A stretch of 64,000 nt of DNA from Zymoseptoria tritici IPO323 (taxonomy: Eukaryota > Ascomycota > Dothideomycetes > Mycosphaerellales > Mycosphaerellaceae): NCBI RefSeq assembly GCF_000219625.1, contig NC_018216.1, forward strand, positions 2,542,001-2,606,000, written 5' to 3'. The position numbers were made by a program, and so were the translations under genes. The notes under the pieces are model-generated. The model saw only the letters and a list, made by a program, of their open reading frames with translations. It was not told the DNA's origin and made no database searches. This document shows, piece after piece, positions 35,220 through 45,764 of the stretch. Every line of letters starts with the position of its first letter. Positions within the stretch are counted from its first letter, which is position 1.

Positions 35220-36785
35220 TCATGCGGCTTTGGCTTTCTTATGACCATTGGTGCTTGGCGCGACTTCATCCTGCTCTGCTCCCGATTCGCTTTCTTCGTC
35301 TTCATCCTCCTCTACGACCTTGCGTTTGCGTTTCGTTGCGCCGGCGGTGCTGGGTGCCGCGTCACCATCGACTTGCCCGTTCGCAATGTCCTCTTCCTTC
35401 GTTTGGACCCTCTCGATCATTTCGGTGTAAGCTTCCAGAACACTGTCAAGGGCACCTTCCAATTTCTCCACCCTCTCCGCGTGCTCCACTTGAGCCAGCT
35501 GGTCGCGATTGAAAATGTAGAGACGCTGCTTGACATACAGACGCCAAAAGTAGTACTGTCGGTCGTGCTCGTTTGTAGTCTTCTCCTTCCTTGTAATTCG
35601 GTTCCTCGATCGGTTGCTGGTGGGAATGAACGAGAGGGTGTGCATCTCGACAAGACGATCAAATTGACGTGGCATCAACTTAGTCCTCCTCATAATCTCC
35701 TTGCGCTGATCGATCGGAACAATGAGATCGGTAGGTATGGAAGCCGTGCTGGCCATCTTTTCAGTAGGAATGTCGGTGTGAATGCGAAGTGCTGCGAATT
35801 CGGGAACATTGGCGCGTAGGTATAGCAAGTCGCAGAAGTCGCGCAGGTCATCAAAGGTCTCGTTCGGATCCTCGACTGTGAACTCTCGAATGTTATCGGG
35901 AGAAGTAAGATGCTTGTACATCACCTTGTACAGCTCCTGTCCGTGGCCCGCACCACGGAATGGTGGTAGCAGCAAGAATTGTGATAGTCGCTCGCGGCTC
36001 GGTAGATCAAGAGGTGATTCGAAGTCGGAGATATGAGAAAGCTCATTCGGCTCGCCCTCGGATGGCAGAATTTCAAGCAACGACTGTGAGCTCGGCGAAA
36101 AGACATCCCACTGAACAGCCTTTTGGCGTTCTGGGAAGGTGAAGCAGCGATACGACGTGCCGTATCCTGCGAGTGTGTAAGGTGAGATGCCGTTTGCCTG
36201 TCCGTCGACCTCGTAGACGAGGAAGATCTTCCACCGTTGCGTCGTCCAATCTTGCTCCAGTTCCAGCACACTTCCACCATCAATGAAGAAGGGCACCAAA
36301 ATCTGCATATTCTCAAGCAGCTTCTTAGCAGCAGGATCTGCCAGACTCGCACACCAGACTTCGTAAGCCTTTCCATTACGCTTGTAGTCGTGAATCTTCT
36401 CGCCTGGTGGCCCAAAGTCCGCCTCGACGCCCAGCTCTTGGTTGTCGAACGCGGATTCAGGAAGGAAATCTGATAGTGCCTTTGCAATATCGGTAGGTCG
36501 CACTTCGCCCTGAACAGGGAATATCTTGCCGTAGGTGATGTCCAGCTTCGGTTGCAGGTCATGCGCACGGAAAGAGAGGTTGATGTTCAAGTCCTGGTAA
36601 CCAAATATTGCCTCTTCTTCGCCGAACATGGCATAGGTGAACTCCGGATTGCATGACACCGCGACCGAGCCATTACCGCGCACGAGCCGGATGTTCAAGC
36701 ACTCATTGCTGTTACTTGACCACTCGTTGACCAGCTGTTTCTCTTGCGCGAGGTCCTCGTCGTCCTCGATGGAATCGGAGCTCAT
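35220..36785 (-). CDS. HAT1: Histone acetyltransferase type B catalytic subunit
   Basis: A single exon encodes 521 residues. The N-terminal Hat1 domain includes FTYAMFGEEEAIFGYQDL and LDITYGKIFPV. The GNAT motif A for acetyl-CoA is at about 265-290, with LSQFLLLPPFRGAGHGQELY, in which the RxxGxG pattern is FRGAGHG. The C-terminus is longer than in yeast Hat1, charged, and includes KRKRKVV followed by an acidic run, probably a nuclear localisation signal. The enzyme acetylates newly made histone H4 before deposition, with a WD40 partner (Hat2) that is not in this window. It is convergent with MIR1 and divergent from the ZIP transporter gene. Confidence 0.95.
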   Translation of the reverse strand: MSSDSIEDDEDLAQEKQLVNEWSSNSNECLNIRLVRGNGSVAVSCNPEFTYAMFGEEEAIFGYQDLNINLSFRAHDLQPKLDITYGKIFPVQGEVRPTDIAKALSDFLPESAFDNQELGVEADFGPPGEKIHDYKRNGKAYEVWCASLADPAAKKLLENMQILVPFFIDGGSVLELEQDWTTQRWKIFLVYEVDGQANGISPYTLAGYGTSYRCFTFPERQKAVQWDVFSPSSQSLLEILPSEGEPNELSHISDFESPLDLPSRERLSQFLLLPPFRGAGHGQELYKVMYKHLTSPDNIREFTVEDPNETFDDLRDFCDLLYLRANVPEFAALRIHTDIPTEKMASTASIPTDLIVPIDQRKEIMRRTKLMPRQFDRLVEMHTLSFIPTSNRSRNRITRKEKTTNEHDRQYYFWRLYVKQRLYIFNRDQLAQVEHAERVEKLEGALDSVLEAYTEMIERVQTKEEDIANGQVDGDAAPSTAGATKRKRKVVEEDEDEESESGAEQDEVAPSTNGHKKAKAA

Positions 36786-37194
36786 GGCGGCGGTATGCGA
36801 CTCGGCGGCGTGAAGCGTTCGTTGCGATTCGCGGTGGTCGAGTGGAGCGCTGTGTTTGATCGTCTTCGCTGAGGTCGGTAGTGATGAAGGTTGTTTGCAT
36901 TCCCAATCCTGGTGATGAAGTTAAAAGGCAAGTCGCGCGTTCGACGTGTTTCATAGCGCGTGTCTACCGAAGATCTACCGACTCGCCGATTTGACTTCGA
37001 CCACCAAAGGGACAGCACATGTTCACCACTTGGACCATGCCGACTCATCAGACGACTCCTCACGATCTGAGCACGCCTTAAAGACTACGGCCTGTGATCT
37101 CGAGACAAGAACAAACTTCGCGATGCCGCAATAATAGCAAGTCCTTTCAAACCGGTGCACCAGTCCCACGAGAAATCAGACATTGGCAGGCAGA
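36786..37194. promoter_or_regulatory. Divergent promoter region, HAT1 and ZIP transporter
   Basis: The starts of the two genes are 409 bp apart and face away from each other. I see no ORF of interest in the gap. Confidence 0.5.
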
Positions 37195-38462
37195 ATGTTG
37201 GACGGATTGTTAATGTTGCTCCTACTGAGCGTTATCATGGGAGGCGCGTAAGCAAGACCCTCTTCGACTTCAACAAGTCAACTACCTCTGACACAATATA
37301 CAGATCGTTCCTCGCCGGTATAGTGCCGTTGACACTGTCGCTCTCCTCGAAGAAGTTGCGCCTCATTACGGCACTGGGCACCGGCATTCTGGTTGGAACT
37401 TCTCTGATTGTCATCATCCCAGAGGGCGTGGAAACACTCTACAAGTCGAGCGAGGCTTCGCATGAGCATAACAGGCGAACGGTGTACCTCCGGTCCGGGT
37501 CAATGTCCGACGCCGCAAATGGCGATGTTCCGCACCCAGCGGCAATTTCCAGCACACTCACTCCGATCGATCCGAGTAGCGGCCATCTCTCAACTCACTC
37601 GCGCTCCGCTGCTTCAGCTGGGGATCTTCAAGCTGGGCAAGCAGGTCAAGATGCATATCGCGAGCCTCATGCGTGGGTTGGCGTCTCACTGATCCTCGGC
37701 TTCATCTTGATGTATCTGATCGACACCCTTCCTCAGTCCGCATCTGCATCATCGCAACCACAAAGCTTTCCTGTCAGCTTGAATCAATTCAGCTTCAATC
37801 TGACGTCCGGAGCGAGCCAGCATCCGACAACTCCGCCCGCAGAAATATCTCAATCACAAGCAACAGCATCACGACATATCGATGGATCCAGACCGAGCTC
37901 CACCACGATTGGATTAGTGATTCACGCAGCGGCCGATGGCATTGCGCTGGGCGCGTCCTCTACCAGCTCCAGCAAGAAACTCAGTCTCATCATCTTCCTC
38001 GCTTTGATGGTCCACAAAGCTCCGGCAGCATTCGGACTTACCTCCGTACTACTCAAACAAGGCTTGTCCGTTAGGACAGCCAGATTGCACCTGACCATAT
38101 TCTCGCTTGCCGCTCCCGTCGGCGCACTCCTCACCTGGTTGGCGGTCCGCCTTCTGGGCGCCACCAACAGCGGTCTCGGAAACAGCGCGAGCAGCGAATT
38201 CGCTACAGGCGTGCTCCTTTTGTTCTCAGGCGGTACGTTCCTCTACGTCGCTATGCACACAATGCAGGCTGCTGGAGCCACTGAGCACGCGCATGGGCAG
38301 GGCCACGACATGAGCGACTACGCCGGCGTACCCATGGACGATCCGTACAGCTCGCATGCACCGCCAGCCACACGACCGCATGGATCTGTACTATTGGACA
38401 CTGTAGTAACAGTTGGTGGAATGCTCTTGCCTCTGTTGACACAGGTGGGCCACGCGCACTGA
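37195..38462 (+). CDS. ZIP-family metal transporter, SLC39A9/Atx2-like
   Basis: Exon 1 (37195-37247) and exon 2 (37304-38462), with a 56-bp intron, give 403 residues. Splicing joins the first helix MLDGLLMLLLLSVIMGGA to SFLAGIVPLTLSLSSKKL and LGTGILVGTSLIVIIPEGVE, the pattern of the SLC39A9 subgroup. Histidine-containing helices carry the metal site: IHAAADGIALG at about 223-233 and MVHKAPAAFGL at about 253-263. A Ser-rich loop separates the first helices from the rest. Members move zinc or manganese, often across Golgi membranes; the ion cannot be decided here. The frame continues upstream of the intron acceptor without an ATG-based alternative that keeps the first helix, which is why the two-exon model is preferred. 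Confidence 0.92.
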
Positions 38463-39043
38463 CAGGGACCAAGGGATCTACGGTTCTGGCGTTTAGGGTC
38501 ACGCACAGCTGCGTCCCAGTAGCCTTGCCGAATACCAGACAAATAGCTACACCAAATGATTGGTAGAAGCTAGTACAATCGCGACCAGGCGCTCAGGAAC
38601 ATGAACACACTCCTTTGGTAATCAGGACAATGCCGGTAATGCCTGACTCGCGCGGAAGCAACGATGGACCGCACGCGACATTCATGCTACGTGATCGTGT
38701 ACCTTTGACAATCACCAGAAATCCACCAGGAGAGACAATCGCATGAATGATCGTCATTTTCTGCGTTCCTTCGGCTCAAATTTGTGATTCGACAGCAGAA
38801 AAGACGCATCTGCTTAAAGCTAAGGTACTTGAGGACATCTCCAAGATCGAGAATCATCCTTGTCCATCGATGCATGATCATGCTCTCTTGTGGCAGGAAC
38901 GGAGTTGCCTCCACGTAACACCGTCTCTATCACGACTTCCTCGTCCGCGTGGTGAACATCCATTGCGCTCAGAGCCGAAGACGCTAGCCGGTCTCTCATT
39001 CCGGCAACACTCAAGGCCAAAGTACGTCGAGACTCACGGCGGT
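38463..39043. other. Convergent intergenic region, no gene seen
   Basis: A 581-bp stretch between the ZIP transporter stop and the stop of the Zn2Cys6 gene. Short ORFs only, without domains. Confidence 0.5.
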
Positions 39044-39662
39044 TCAAGTCAACATCAAATGCGACAGCAAGTCGCTCGGCGCACTTCCGTCCTGATTCCT
39101 GGCAAAGAGCACATCCGGGTCCTTTTTGAGCTGGGCGACGACCTTGTCCACGTCTGCTTTGAGTCGAATGAGTGCTAGGAGCAACGCTGATTCCTCGTCG
39201 GATCTCGATCGTAGTTGTTCAAACAGAAATTCGAGGTTCTCGGTGCGTGTTGTGAATTCTCCCAGTTTCACCTTGAGAGATGCGACTCTGCTCCGGCCTT
39301 CGTCGAATTCGTAGGAGCATTCGAGGCCACGTTTCGTACAGGAAGCACAGCTTGGTCGTTGTCCTCCGCACTGTCAAGTTCGTCAGTTCAACATACAACG
39401 ATGCGTCTGCTCAACTCTGGTCTTTTGGTACCTTTCCTTTCCTCTTGCGGCACGGCCAGCAGGCGACATCTATTATCTTTTTGCCTTGGTCGCTTCCTCG
39501 GGGTGAGTTGGAAAGCGAAGAAGCCCGTCTCTGAAGTGTCCTCTGTCCATGCAGGTTGCGTCAGCGATGAGCAGTACCCGCAAGGGTGGAAGTACACACG
39601 TTCTCAGAATCCAGGTTCGTGGAGATCTCAAGGCTGGGCTGTCCACCCATAGTCTGATCCAT
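39044..39662 (-). CDS. Small Zn2Cys6 zinc-cluster protein
   Basis: Three exons, 39662-39600, 39542-39432 and 39370-39044 (introns 57 and 61 bp), give 166 residues. The zinc cluster is only visible after splicing: CWPCRKRKGK ends exon 2 and CGGQRPSCASCTKRGLEC begins exon 3, forming a perfect C-x2-C-x6-C-x6-C-x2-C-x6-C. A linker and a heptad-like helix (LKVKLGEFTTRTENLEFLFE) follow, as in GAL4-type dimerisation regions. The protein then ends after about 60 residues, so the fungal middle-homology domain is missing. It may be a short DNA-binding regulator or the remnant of a larger one; a further exon downstream is possible but I found none. The first exon is the weakest part of the model. Confidence 0.75.
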
Positions 39663-40763
39663 TGACCAGGTTGTTCAAGACGGAGATTCGATGAGATGAA
39701 CGTCTGACAAAGCGTGGAGTGGAGTGAAGTGTAGGAGACTGCTCCGCAACTTGCAAGGCCACACCGCATCCTTATCTATTCTGGCGTTTAGCGAAGCACA
39801 AGAATGAATCCGGTCCGCCACCCACCGCGGCTCTCGTAGCTTGAGAAGTAGGACCACAGGATATTTCCAGCCTTCGCCACACATCAGCAAGCATTGCCAT
39901 CGAGACCCATGCTATGGCATCGAGTAGCGTGGCGCACTCCACTCCCCTTCTGTAACCGTCGGTAGGCTATGCCGGCTCCTCACAAGTGGCTCCGAGTGGG
40001 TGCAAACATGCACCGACGTTCATCCCGGCGATTCCAAGGCCGATTCTGTGATTGACATGGAGTCCTGCGTGTGTGATCGATCGTGGTCAGGCTAGCATGG
40101 CAGACGGGGTCTGTCCGATCCTCATTGGCTATATCCGACCGACAGCGTATATCGCACGCGTGCGCCTGGCCAAAGAGCGGCAGTTGCTCGATGTAAAGGG
40201 CCTCGACTCGATCGGAGACGGTCAAACAGCAGTTCGGTGACGACTCCGATCCGTACCTCCCACGATCCGCAATGTCGCAGAGCAGCGAAGAAGCCCGCAA
40301 AAACCCTCAAAGGAGTCTGCCGGCTCGTCATGTTGAGAGGCGAATGTGCCTCCCCGACTGCTACCAAAACTCACTGTGCTCCCCTGCTAGCCTTGCAAGG
40401 GTGACACGCGGTCTGGTATGGGTAAAAATGTTCGCTCTATTTCCAGAATCGGCAACATCGACTTTGCCGACCATGTCCTGCTTGTGTCAAACTCTTGGTC
40501 GAATTCGATCCGCAGAAGGTGAGATGGTCGTTCACTTGACGGCTTTTTAAGGTTTGTAGGGGTCTAATGAAGCTTTCACATGAAAGCATCCGACTTGGTA
40601 CGGTGTACGAGACTTACCTTGACGCCCAGGAACTCCGATTTCAACACTCGCATTTTCGATCGTGAGCCCCATGGTTGTTTTTAAAGAACAACCGGTGCCG
40701 ACCCTCTTTCAGCTTTTTACCCTTTTTTAGTTCTCCGCAACCATTCCGCCGCCAAGGCTTCCG
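39663..40763. promoter_or_regulatory. Divergent intergenic region with two inverted repeats
   Basis: The gap lies between the starts of the Zn2Cys6 gene and the GNAT-like gene. Two short inverted repeats precede the GNAT start: GCTTTCA-CA-TGAAAGC at 40572-40587 and GGTTGTT, 7-base spacer, AACAACC at 40673-40693. They could be operators for dimeric regulators. No supported coding sequence. Confidence 0.45.
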
Positions 40764-41477
40764 ATGGCAGATGCCCTCGCCACGATGGCCGTCGACACGC
40801 TAGGATTCAAGGATATCGCATTCGAGCTTTCTGTTCTGGACTGCGGCAATAACAGAGAACGCCGGGATGGCGCTGGTGATGAAAGCGATCATACTTGTCA
40901 ACATCCCAACATAACGTCCTATTCGGGAGCCCTTTGCGATGAGCGACACGCGGCGCTGGGTCACATACGAATACACCTCCTGAACAAGAGGGAGATGGAT
41001 TCGCAGGGCATCAACAGAATGTGGGAAGAAAGCCGAGCTTACGATGCTGTTCACCGGGGGATGATGGGCAGCGTCGAAAATTTCATCTCCAATGAAGAGT
41101 TCCCCTGCAATCGAGAGGGCAACTTTGCGGAAGCACATTCCATTGTGTTTATCGAGGAAGTTTGCATAATTCCAGAGAGACGTGGCCACGACCTAGGACT
41201 GCATGCCGTATGTATGACACTGATCAAGTTAGGAGTTGGTCAGAACGCAGTTGTGCTGCTTCAGGCTGGATCTGTGGGAGAATGCCCTACGAGTATCTCC
41301 AAGGCGAGCGAGAGGCTAACGGCCCATTGGATGCGACTCGGCTTCGATGCGTGGAGTCCCAGCGATGATGCGTGGCTCTGTCTGTCCTTGCAGGATGAAA
41401 GGTTCGGCCTTGAGGTGATGCTTCGCCGCACTACTGGCCCAGACATCAAGTCGAGCAAAGCAGCCGCGCTGTCCTGA
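40764..41477 (+). CDS. GNAT-like N-acetyltransferase
   Basis: One exon, 237 residues. A GNAT core is suggested by the beta-strand and loop VFIEEVCIIPERRGHDLGLH at about 127-146, followed by a helix (AVCMTLIKLG) and a further strand (AVVLLQAG). The acetyl-CoA loop RRGHDLG departs from the usual R/Q-x-x-G-x-G/A because its final Gly is preceded by Leu; activity is therefore uncertain. A segment DSQGINRMWEESRAYDAVHR lies before the core. The substrate is unknown. The start is the first ATG of a long frame that begins 20 bp after a CT-rich stretch. The gene stands alone between the Zn2Cys6 and FBP1 genes. Confidence 0.65.
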   Translation: MADALATMAVDTLGFKDIAFELSVLDCGNNRERRDGAGDESDHTCQHPNITSYSGALCDERHAALGHIRIHLLNKREMDSQGINRMWEESRAYDAVHRGMMGSVENFISNEEFPCNREGNFAEAHSIVFIEEVCIIPERRGHDLGLHAVCMTLIKLGVGQNAVVLLQAGSVGECPTSISKASERLTAHWMRLGFDAWSPSDDAWLCLSLQDERFGLEVMLRRTTGPDIKSSKAAALS

Positions 41478-42274
41478 GAAAGTTTGGCAGTGAAGTCGTC
41501 GCTGGAATGCTAGGCTAGCGCTGTAGCCGCTCGTGCCAGGTTTGGATGACCTCGCACTTGACCGGTCGTTGAGGACCACAAGAACTCTCGAGAATCGCCG
41601 TTTCGAAGCGGTTCAACCTCCTTCATGCCACTGGACACAAGCCGCTGGAGAGATGAGCGGATCAAGATCAGCACGCGTATGTCAATACCGTTCGCCACGC
41701 TCGGCTGCTTGTCCTGGATTCGCCGTTGAGGAGAGCAACTTGAGGAGAGACGTTGTTGGCCTGCGAAAGGTCCGTCATAGTCAACGCAGCGGGCGTCTGT
41801 CGCCATCAGAATGCCATATCATGTCTTGATAGACGTTTCCACTGCAGGTGCTCTGCACGAAGACTTACCGGGTCCGGAGCAGGAGGTCATGCGGACGAAG
41901 TCGGAGCAGTCGTGGGAGTTTGCGGAGAGATGGACCCCACCTTGCCCCGCCATTTGTGATGTTTGTCCCTCTCGTGAGCCATCATCGGCGGCGGTAATAG
42001 GAATTGCTGATTACCGCGGCTTGTCACGGGACAGAATAGAAAGAAGGTGAGGTAAAGCCTCCTTCCTGTACTGTTACAATCTCACCTGCTCTTCCATCTA
42101 CATACGCAAGTCGACAGAGAGATTGCTCAAAACCCTCTGCAAAGGCATTTGGCATCACGCTCCACCTCTGATATCATCTTGAGCTCCTCACCGAGAGACA
42201 GCCTACTTCAAAATCCACCTCGTCTGTTTAAGAATTGAGACGCGGACCGACGACACCAAGAAGAATTCGCAGCC
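41478..42274. promoter_or_regulatory. Intergenic, promoter of FBP1
   Basis: About 800 bp upstream of the fructose-1,6-bisphosphatase start. I see no gene in it; short ORFs overlap on both strands. Confidence 0.5.
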
Positions 42275-43539
42275 ATGTCTCAAGCATACGGCGAGGGAGG
42301 CCCGGCAGGTACAGAGAAGATCAACACCGAGATTGTCACTCTCTCGAGATTCTTGAGCGAGGAGCAGGTCAAACACAAAGAGGCTACTGGTGACTTCACG
42401 TATGATTTATCAAGAGTGAGAGCATGGCCTGAGACTGACCATACCCATACAGTCTGCTCTGCCATGCCCTGCAATTCTCCTTCAAGTCGATAGCTTACTA
42501 CATCCGCCGCGCATCCCTGATCAACCTTTCCGGACTTGCTGGCTCCTCGAACACCACCGGAGACGAGCAAAAGAAGCTCGATGTCATCGGTCACGATCTC
42601 TTCGTAGCTGCCATGAGGTCTTGTGGTCGAGTCCGAGTTCTAGTCTCGGAGGAGGAAGAGGAAGCGATCGTGTTCGACAGCCCAAACGCTCGCTACGCAG
42701 TTGCTTGCGATCCAATCGACGGCAGCAGCAATCTCGACGCCGGTGTCTCGGTCGGAACAATCTTCGGAATATACAGACTCGACGAGGGATCCAAGGGCAC
42801 CAAGGAGGACCTTCTTCGTCCTGGCACCGATCTTGTCGCCGCAGGTTTCACCATGTACGGTGCATCCGCACAGCTCGTAATGACTATGCAGGGCGGAGCT
42901 GTGAACGGCTTCACAATGGACAATGCCCTCGGAGAGTTCATCCTGACTCACCCGGACATGAAGATGCCGAAGAAGCGAGCGATCTACAGCTGCAACGAGG
43001 GCAACAGCAAGTACTGGGAGGAGCCAGTGAAGGAGTGGGTCGAGAGCCTGAAGCAGGCGGACAAACCGTATTCGGCTCGATACATTGGATCCATGGTTGC
43101 GGATGCATACCGTACGCTTTTGTACGGCGGCATCTTTGCGTATCCCGCGGACAAGAAGTCTCCCAAGGGCAAGCTTCGTATCCTGTATGAATGTGGACCG
43201 ATGGCTATGATCTTCGAGCAAGGTGAGTCGGATCTATCCTTGTGGGTCGAGAAACCGAGCTGACCTTGCCTTGTTCAACAGCTGGCGGACAAGCCATTGA
43301 CAGCAAAATGCGTCGCATGGTAACAGTCGTGCCCGAGCACATCCACGATCGCAGTGGCATCTTCCTGGGCAGCTACGATGAGGTTCAGAAAGTCATTGAC
43401 ATCCACAAGAAGCACGGTAAGTGTATAGAGCCCGTAGCGGGTTGCGAGACAGTCGCTGCTCCAGGTCCTGATACCGCATTGATCGTTTCTTTGTTTGGAG
43501 CTCTAGCTGACACCCTTCCCAACAGGCATTTCGGCATGA
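42275..43539 (+). CDS. FBP1: Fructose-1,6-bisphosphatase
   Basis: Exons 42275-42399, 42453-43222, 43282-43416 and 43526-43539 (introns 53, 59 and 109 bp) give 347 residues, the usual length. The metal- and phosphate-binding motif DPIDGSSNLDAG is at about 127-138. Other signatures are LLYGGIFAYPADKKSPKGKL and YECGPMAMIFEQAGGQA, the latter across the second intron. The last exon is only 14 nt and codes for the end of HGISA; the frame otherwise runs into intron sequence. The enzyme hydrolyses fructose 1,6-bisphosphate to fructose 6-phosphate in the cytosol and commits carbon to gluconeogenesis; in other fungi it is glucose-repressed. Confidence 0.96.
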
Positions 43540-44173
43540 GCAGCATGAGTGATTTCGTCCCAGCGATAGTGTATAGTCGAAAATTGAGTGGACCTCAGTA
43601 TGGCTCAACATGGCCCAACGTGGCTCTCATCCCGTGTTTCCGCTGGCAAAGTTCTGTCTTGACTCTAAATGTAGACTCCATGTGATTGTTACGAGTGACA
43701 CCGTCTAGCCTGGAGAACTCATGTCAATGCATGGATCTCTTCGAGCAAAGTATAAGTTGTGTGTAAGCTGTCAATTTTGAACCCCCGATTTGTACGACAG
43801 CTTCTTCGCTTGTTGCGTGACTTTGTACCTTATTTACCTTGCTTCGGCTACCCCGTGTTGCCACGTGCATCATCCATGGCGGATCACGACATCTCGAGAA
43901 GGAATGAGATCGCGACTACCTTGTCATCAGTGAAAGGACTACGCGGCCTTCTTCTTGCCCAACCTTCTTCCCATTGGAGATCGATCACCAGCAACAAGTG
44001 CAGTCGAGGGCGCCCGGCGGAAGACATGGTACAGCGGTAATGAGAAAACGCGTCCAACCATACTTCATATAATGCCCTGGCAGCTTCTGGAGCGGCGGAA
44101 AACATAAGTCAAAAGTCCCACTGCGCTTCGGGAGAATTCTGGACCATCAAGTCGCGATCCTACCACCCTTGCC
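43540..44173. other. Intergenic, no gene seen
   Basis: A 634-bp gap between FBP1 and the DUF7730-like gene, both on the plus strand, so it holds one terminator and one promoter. No domain in its short ORFs. Confidence 0.5.
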
Positions 44174-45190
44174 ATGGCGTACTGGGGTGATATTGCGCTC
44201 AAGACATGGGTGAATATCAGCCCATCTTCGCAGTGGGCGAACCGTCAGGTCGAACCATATTTGGGCCTACCTTTTGGAGGATATCTTCAAGGAGCACCAC
44301 CACGGAGACAACGCGCTCTGACTGGACCATTGGACCCTTCTCAAGACTCGATATGGCACAGAATGCAGATTTTCTCATCCTTGGACACAGAACAGCGCAC
44401 GGATGAGCAGACTGAGTGCGCCTTCCTCTCGAAGCTACCATACGATGTTCGCTTGATCATTTATGAAATGGTCCTCGGCGGCAACGTTCTCCATCTCTCC
44501 GCTCAGAAGCCAGGCAGTCGCATCGTGCACTATGTGTGCAAGCAGCCTGATAAGATCGCCGAGCAAGACCTTCATCACACATGTTCGGACTATTCGAATG
44601 GCCGGCCTTCCTCCGCACCACGAGAGCACTACCCACAAGCGACCGGCCTGCTACCTCTTCTGGTGACGTGTCGACGAATCTACTCCGAGGCGATCGGTAC
44701 ACTCTACAGCGCCAACACCTTCGAGTTCACGCAGAACTTTGCAGCTTTCAGTCTGCTCAAGTACATAATTCCGTCCCAGCGCCTCCCTTGCTTTCGACAT
44801 TTGCGCTTACACATGCGAATCCCTCGGCATCCGAGTCTCAATAGCAGGGCCACACGCGACTGGCAGAACCTTTGGGCCTTCTTCAGGGATGAGATGAGCG
44901 GTCTCCAAAATCTCTATCTTGAACTGCAGATGCTGCAGCCCATGGAGGAGCAGATTCAAGCCACCGAAGACAATGATGCCGAGCGTTGGATCAAGCCAAT
45001 CGTCGTGATGGCTCTTGATGCATACCGACGACGCGGATGCAAAGTTGAGCTTGAGACTCGTCGAGTTCGGCATGAGCCAGCGATTCTTTACAAAGGCATT
45101 GTCCAGACAAATGGTGGAAATGACGAAGACATGCTCGTTGGTCTGACCTGTGCTTCGCTCCACGAGCACATTCGTCTATCTCTTGGATGA
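44174..45190 (+). CDS. DUF7730-like (F-box-like) protein
   Basis: One exon of 338 residues. The pattern FLSKLPYDVRLIIYEMVLGG at about 79-98, followed by LLPLLVTCRRIYSEAIGTLY and SANTFEF, is the signature of the large DUF7730-like family in Pezizomycotina, which starts with an F-box-like helix pair. The remaining half has mixed alpha/beta character (LRLHMRIPRH, LQNLYLELQML) and no known catalytic motif. The role of the family is unknown; F-box resemblance suggests but does not show ubiquitin ligase links. It is convergent with RIB3. Confidence 0.75.
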   Translation: MAYWGDIALKTWVNISPSSQWANRQVEPYLGLPFGGYLQGAPPRRQRALTGPLDPSQDSIWHRMQIFSSLDTEQRTDEQTECAFLSKLPYDVRLIIYEMVLGGNVLHLSAQKPGSRIVHYVCKQPDKIAEQDLHHTCSDYSNGRPSSAPREHYPQATGLLPLLVTCRRIYSEAIGTLYSANTFEFTQNFAAFSLLKYIIPSQRLPCFRHLRLHMRIPRHPSLNSRATRDWQNLWAFFRDEMSGLQNLYLELQMLQPMEEQIQATEDNDAERWIKPIVVMALDAYRRRGCKVELETRRVRHEPAILYKGIVQTNGGNDEDMLVGLTCASLHEHIRLSLG

Positions 45191-45764
45191 GTCGAGAAGG
45201 AGAGACCTGTAGCGGTGCCTCCGAATGGACGTATTGGCTCTGCCAGCGCGAAGCAAACGCGAACGCCGTTTTTCAGCGACCTACCGAGCACATGTGGTCA
45301 TGCATGCCACTGTCTATGCACCGTGCTCGCACCGTGCATGCCATCAGCCATGCCGCCGTGCATGCGCCGGTTCATGCCAACGTCCGTAGGCCGGCCAAGC
45401 CAGGCATACGCTGGCAGATATGGCAACGAGCTGCCAACGAGCGTGTCACCGTGCATGTCGCCTAACAGATCCTACGAACGCCAGTGGCCTGTTGCCGGCC
45501 GTGAAAACGTACATGCCAGCGCGCATGCCAGCGTCCGTTCCGAGCTCCAAGCCTCGACCATACCAGCGTGCATGCCAGCCAGTTCACGGACTATCGGTTC
45601 GGAAATCACTCGTCCTGCATCATGGGTGCATACCGACTCTCGGCGCACGCTCCGCGATGTCATTCCACTGCTGCGAGGTGAATGAAGTCAACTTCGTGCG
45701 CGCCAGGCATAGATCGCTTTGGAGATTATTCACATCTTTGTACATGAATGCTCGAGACCAAATT
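45191..45764. repeat. CATGC-rich degenerate repeat region
   Basis: Between the two convergent stops, about 45296-45600 contains many imperfect units around GTGCATGCC and CATGCCAGC, giving over ten CATGC words in 300 bp. ORFs run through it on both strands, but their composition only mirrors the repeat. No gene is supported. Confidence 0.5.
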
